A stretch of DNA of 64,000 nt from Kosakonia sacchari. GTDB taxonomy: Bacteria > Pseudomonadota > Gammaproteobacteria > Enterobacterales > Enterobacteriaceae. Location of the stretch: contig FOAY01000008.1 of assembly GCA_900109485.1 (NCBI GenBank), forward strand, positions 1-64,000. The letters are read 5' to 3'. A model generated the notes under the pieces. It was not told the DNA's origin. It saw nothing but the letters and a program-made list of their open reading frames with translations, and made no database searches. Positions within the stretch are counted from its first letter, which is position 1. Each line of letters opens with the position of its first letter. Below, one piece after another: positions 61,150 to 64,000 of this stretch. The position numbers and the translations under genes are program-made.

Positions 61150-62760
61150 TCAGCCGCATAGCACCATCGCCCGGGCGGGATCGATGGCAACCAGGCCAGC
61201 CAGCAGCTCGTCCATTTCAGGGGCGAGGCGGGTTTTATCGCTTTCGCTGCGGCCTGCTTTAAGGCGCAACAGCTTCAGGCGGCGGGCCTGCACTTCAAAA
61301 AGCAGCGCAGGCTCCCAGTCGTTGAGGGTGAGTTGTGGTGCGCTACTTGTGAGTTCACCGAGCAGGTGAAGCGCCATTTCATTGCGGCCGAACTGCTCGG
61401 CAACGCGGGCCATCAGCAGACGCAGCAACCAGCGCCTGCGGGGAGAATCCATACCCGGACGACTCTGAAGCCAGCCAAGCGCCGCTTCCGGGCCGTCGCT
61501 ATCGCCCTTTTCCATTGCCTCGGCTTCCAGCGCGAGAATGTCATCCGTTTGCCCTCCGCCAGTAACCGCGGCAGATTCATTGCCAAACCCCGACATATCG
61601 TCGTTCACCTTTTCAGCAATCCACGTCAGCGTCACTTCATCAGCAAACGGCGTGCCATCGCTCCAGCATAGCTGTTCGAGACCATGCAGGCGTGCCAGCA
61701 GCAGTTTAAGATCGCTGAGAATGTAGTCCGCCCAGCCATCCCAGGGGTGTCCGGCTCGGGCCAGCCCTTGCCAGAGATACCACTGCAGATCGAGCCAGAA
61801 GCGGTTGCCCCCTTCGCAGAACATGGTGCTGGCCTGCTCCACCAGCTCCGTCCAGTTCTGCTGCAGATACAAGCGCTTAAGCTGAGCACGATAATCCGGT
61901 TTGGGCGATGAAAGACGGGTTCGGCCGCTGGCATCCAGCGCCGGGATTTGCCCCACAGTGTCCCAGCGAATCACTTTCATCAGCCGGTGCGAGGCCAGCC
62001 AGCCATCCTGCCGATCGGCCAACCAGCGGGAAAGCACTTTCGACTGACTTAAAAATTCGCCCTCGGACTTAACAACGATATCCGGGGAGGATTGCCTGAC
62101 CGTTGAAACAGGGGAACTTTCGGCTGTACTGGTGTTTTGCGGCGTTAAACCATCCAACCCGCCGGAGCCTGCCAGACGGATTTCCAGCGCGCGGGATAAA
62201 CCGTCGAGAGAGGGACGTTCGCGTTCAGGCCAGCGTTCCAGTTGGGTATCCAACAAACTCAGCACGGATGCCGTCCGTGAGGTCTGCTCACGGTTTGCAT
62301 CCGGCCACAGTGAAAGCGTGTCCTGCATCTTTGTACTGTTCAGCCACTCAAGCGCGGACTTGCGTGCATTCGGGCGGCGCGGATGACATTGCTCACCGTA
62401 TCGGGTCAACATGGCCACCAGCAGTTGCAGCCCCTCACACAGCCCGGCTTCGCCTTCCCGCTGCAGTCGAGCGAAGATATACCAGGTAACCACCCTTACG
62501 TCCCGGGCAGTGCGACAAAGAATTTTTTCAGCCAGCTGGCAAAGCTTTTCTGCATCGGTGCCGGAAAGTTTGTTGATCTCCTCACGCATCAACTGGAAAT
62601 CGTCGTCATAGGCAGGGTCTTCCCCTGCCCCGTCACCATCAGCTAATGGTTTGAGCCAGTTATCCCATTGCGACAGGCTGCCCTGCTGACGAGCGAGCAG
62701 CGCTGTTTGTTGCGCCTCATCGGGCACACACAGTGCCAGCAGCGCTTTTGCAGTAGCCAT
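61150..62760 (-). CDS. tssA: T6SS cap protein TssA
   Basis: 536 residues with the ImpA N-terminal domain (DVRVVTWYIFARLQREGEAG; LEWLNSTKMQDTLSLWPDAN) and a helical C-terminal part (GWLQSRPGMDSPRRRWLLRL) of the longer TssA class. TssA primes baseplate and sheath assembly. It begins 1 bp after the tssM stop. No membrane segment is seen, unlike the VasL-like protein at the other end. Confidence 0.88.
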   Translation of the reverse strand: MATAKALLALCVPDEAQQTALLARQQGSLSQWDNWLKPLADGDGAGEDPAYDDDFQLMREEINKLSGTDAEKLCQLAEKILCRTARDVRVVTWYIFARLQREGEAGLCEGLQLLVAMLTRYGEQCHPRRPNARKSALEWLNSTKMQDTLSLWPDANREQTSRTASVLSLLDTQLERWPERERPSLDGLSRALEIRLAGSGGLDGLTPQNTSTAESSPVSTVRQSSPDIVVKSEGEFLSQSKVLSRWLADRQDGWLASHRLMKVIRWDTVGQIPALDASGRTRLSSPKPDYRAQLKRLYLQQNWTELVEQASTMFCEGGNRFWLDLQWYLWQGLARAGHPWDGWADYILSDLKLLLARLHGLEQLCWSDGTPFADEVTLTWIAEKVNDDMSGFGNESAAVTGGGQTDDILALEAEAMEKGDSDGPEAALGWLQSRPGMDSPRRRWLLRLLMARVAEQFGRNEMALHLLGELTSSAPQLTLNDWEPALLFEVQARRLKLLRLKAGRSESDKTRLAPEMDELLAGLVAIDPARAMVLCG

Positions 62761-62761
62761 A

Positions 62762-64000
62762 TTATTTCTCCGCCGTGGATGCGAAGGTGTTATTCACGGT
62801 ATCAGTGCTAACTGAGAAGATAGATTCCGGTAAGCGAAAGCCCTGCAGTTTCAGCAGCGCCAGCGGGCCATCACCCAGTTCGCTACGCATAATAAATTTC
62901 AGCGAGTTGCCGTCCGGGGTGATCCACATCAATTGAGTGCGGCTGCTGTCAAGCGGGGTGATCCGCGCTTTGTCCAGCAGGCGAATCAAGCCCCAGTTGC
63001 TCTGATTGTGTTCATAGAGGCGCATTTCTGCCGTATTGCTGCGCCAGCTCAGATCCACGCCGGGATAATAGGTGTTCCCGGGCCAGATAAAGCTCTGCCA
63101 GCTTTCCATCTGGTTGAAGTAATCCAGATTCTGACCGTCCAGCGTCAGCTGCATCCGCGCAACCTCACGTGAAGGGCGGGCCATTAGTTCAAAATGAACA
63201 CCCGCATCACCCTGCGCGAAAATAATGTCGGAGATATCTGCCAGTTGGTTGATCGCCGCCAGAAACGTCGGGTTAACGGTCATGCCCTGGCTTGCAGAAG
63301 GATCGACCACCCAGTGGCTGCCTTCCTGATGCAGAATGCCGCCCAGGTTGGTTTTGAGGAATGCCGCAATACGACCGGAATCACTACGCAGGAACTGCGC
63401 CAGAAGAGCAAGTGAGGCATCACTTCCCGTGGCTTTAAATGGATAGCGCCCGGCAAACGCCGTGTTCCACTGAGATACAATCGAGCTCTGCCAACGAGCG
63501 TTCAGGCTGCCCGTCGCCGGAGCCAGCACCTGACGCCAGGCCAGATCCAGCGGCTGAACAAACAGTGCCTGAGCAAAGCCGTTCCACTCCTGTCCGAGAC
63601 TTGCGGCTACCAGCCTGCCATAGTCGCGGGTATCGGTCAGATCGATAGCTTTGCCCTGGAAAACCGTCTGGGCCAGCCTCTGCGCCATTGCCTGCGGATC
63701 CGGGGCACTGGTAACCTGTTGAAGCTTGAGGCGCGCCTGCGTCACACGCGCCAGCCACGACTGGAAACTCAGGTTGCCATTGCTACCCGTGCCGTCTTTC
63801 CCGGCCATCAGGCCATTCAGCGGACCAAACACGCTATCCAGTGGGCCTTCCGGCCCCTGTGCCTGCTTGATGAACTGCTGGGCGTTCTTGTTGCGGCCCA
63901 CCAGCTTTTTCGCGGAGTCCACCAGCGAATCGGCAAGCGCCTCACCTTTGGCCCCGGTCTGCCCCTGCCAGGCCAGCGTATTCATCAACGCCACCAGCGG
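62762..64000 (-). CDS. tssM: T6SS membrane protein TssM, C-terminal part (cut by window edge)
   Basis: The frame is open to the right edge (412 codons seen). It covers the IcmF-associated and C-terminal beta domains of TssM: SLNARWQSSIVSQWNTAFAG, YPFKATGSDASLALLAQFLR and SWQSFIWPGNTYYPGVDLSW. TssM spans the inner membrane and reaches TssJ across the periplasm. Its membrane segments and NTPase domain lie outside the window. Confidence 0.92.
   Translation of the reverse strand, partial: PLVALMNTLAWQGQTGAKGEALADSLVDSAKKLVGRNKNAQQFIKQAQGPEGPLDSVFGPLNGLMAGKDGTGSNGNLSFQSWLARVTQARLKLQQVTSAPDPQAMAQRLAQTVFQGKAIDLTDTRDYGRLVAASLGQEWNGFAQALFVQPLDLAWRQVLAPATGSLNARWQSSIVSQWNTAFAGRYPFKATGSDASLALLAQFLRSDSGRIAAFLKTNLGGILHQEGSHWVVDPSASQGMTVNPTFLAAINQLADISDIIFAQGDAGVHFELMARPSREVARMQLTLDGQNLDYFNQMESWQSFIWPGNTYYPGVDLSWRSNTAEMRLYEHNQSNWGLIRLLDKARITPLDSSRTQLMWITPDGNSLKFIMRSELGDGPLALLKLQGFRLPESIFSVSTDTVNNTFASTAEK

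Overview
The window is chromosomal DNA of an Enterobacteriaceae member close to Enterobacter, Kosakonia or Klebsiella. The genus cannot be fixed from sequence reading alone. The evidence is a long block colinear with the E. coli yfcD-to-yfdC segment (yfcD, yfcE, yfcF, yfcG, yfcH, hisPMQJ-argT, ubiX, purF, cvpA, dedD, folC, accD, dedA, truA, usg, pdxB, flk, yfcJ, fabB, mnmC, yfcL, epmC, yfcA, mepA, aroC, prmB, smrB, sixA, fadJI, yfcZ, fadL, mlaA, yfdC, argW). All family calls come from recognising the translated sequences; no database search was possible.

Left edge (1-4.6 kb): the end of an IS4-family element abuts a PTS operon. The operon has ascorbate-type EIIA, EIIB and EIIC genes followed by a transketolase split into N and C subunits. 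A divergent LacI/GntR-type regulator follows, with two near-identical palindromic operators between them. From 5.6 to 45.3 kb lies the conserved core: nitrogen-regulated basic amino acid uptake (argT, hisJQMP), purine, folate, fatty acid and pyridoxal synthesis, tRNA modification, shikimate and fatty acid oxidation genes. Several known-type control sites can be read directly: PurR before cvpA-purF, FabR and FadR before fabB, FadR before fadI and fadL, and sigma-54 and NtrC-like sites before argT and hisJ. Core insertions are an orphan 6-phospho-beta-glucosidase between flk and yfcJ and a GNAT acetyltransferase between yfcH and hisP.

The core ends at the argW tRNA-Arg(CCU), a common island attachment site. 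Everything to its right is accessory. First comes a cytosine permease / PucR regulator / cytosine-deaminase-like operon with a sigma-54-type promoter. Then come a DUF1003 gene and a decayed SRPBCC-marR pair, each gene broken by its own lesion. From 51.2 kb to the right edge a type VI secretion cluster is transcribed leftwards: tssM (cut by the edge), tssA, tssF, tssG, tssJ, vgrG, an effector/immunity region, tssE and a vasL-like gene.

The most interesting part is 53.3-55.3 kb, which is AT-rich and sits directly behind vgrG. The effector gene (DUF6402-like) there is a pseudogene with three separate lesions: an in-frame stop, a one-base loss in a G run and a 26-bp tandem duplication. Undoing them restores a 293-codon frame that overlaps the next gene by ATGA. 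That next gene, a membrane-anchored DUF6201-like candidate immunity protein, is intact. It is followed by a second cassette in which only the last ~29 codons of another effector survive, fused by the same overlap to a second DUF6201-like gene. This looks like an array of orphan immunity genes left after loss of their effectors.
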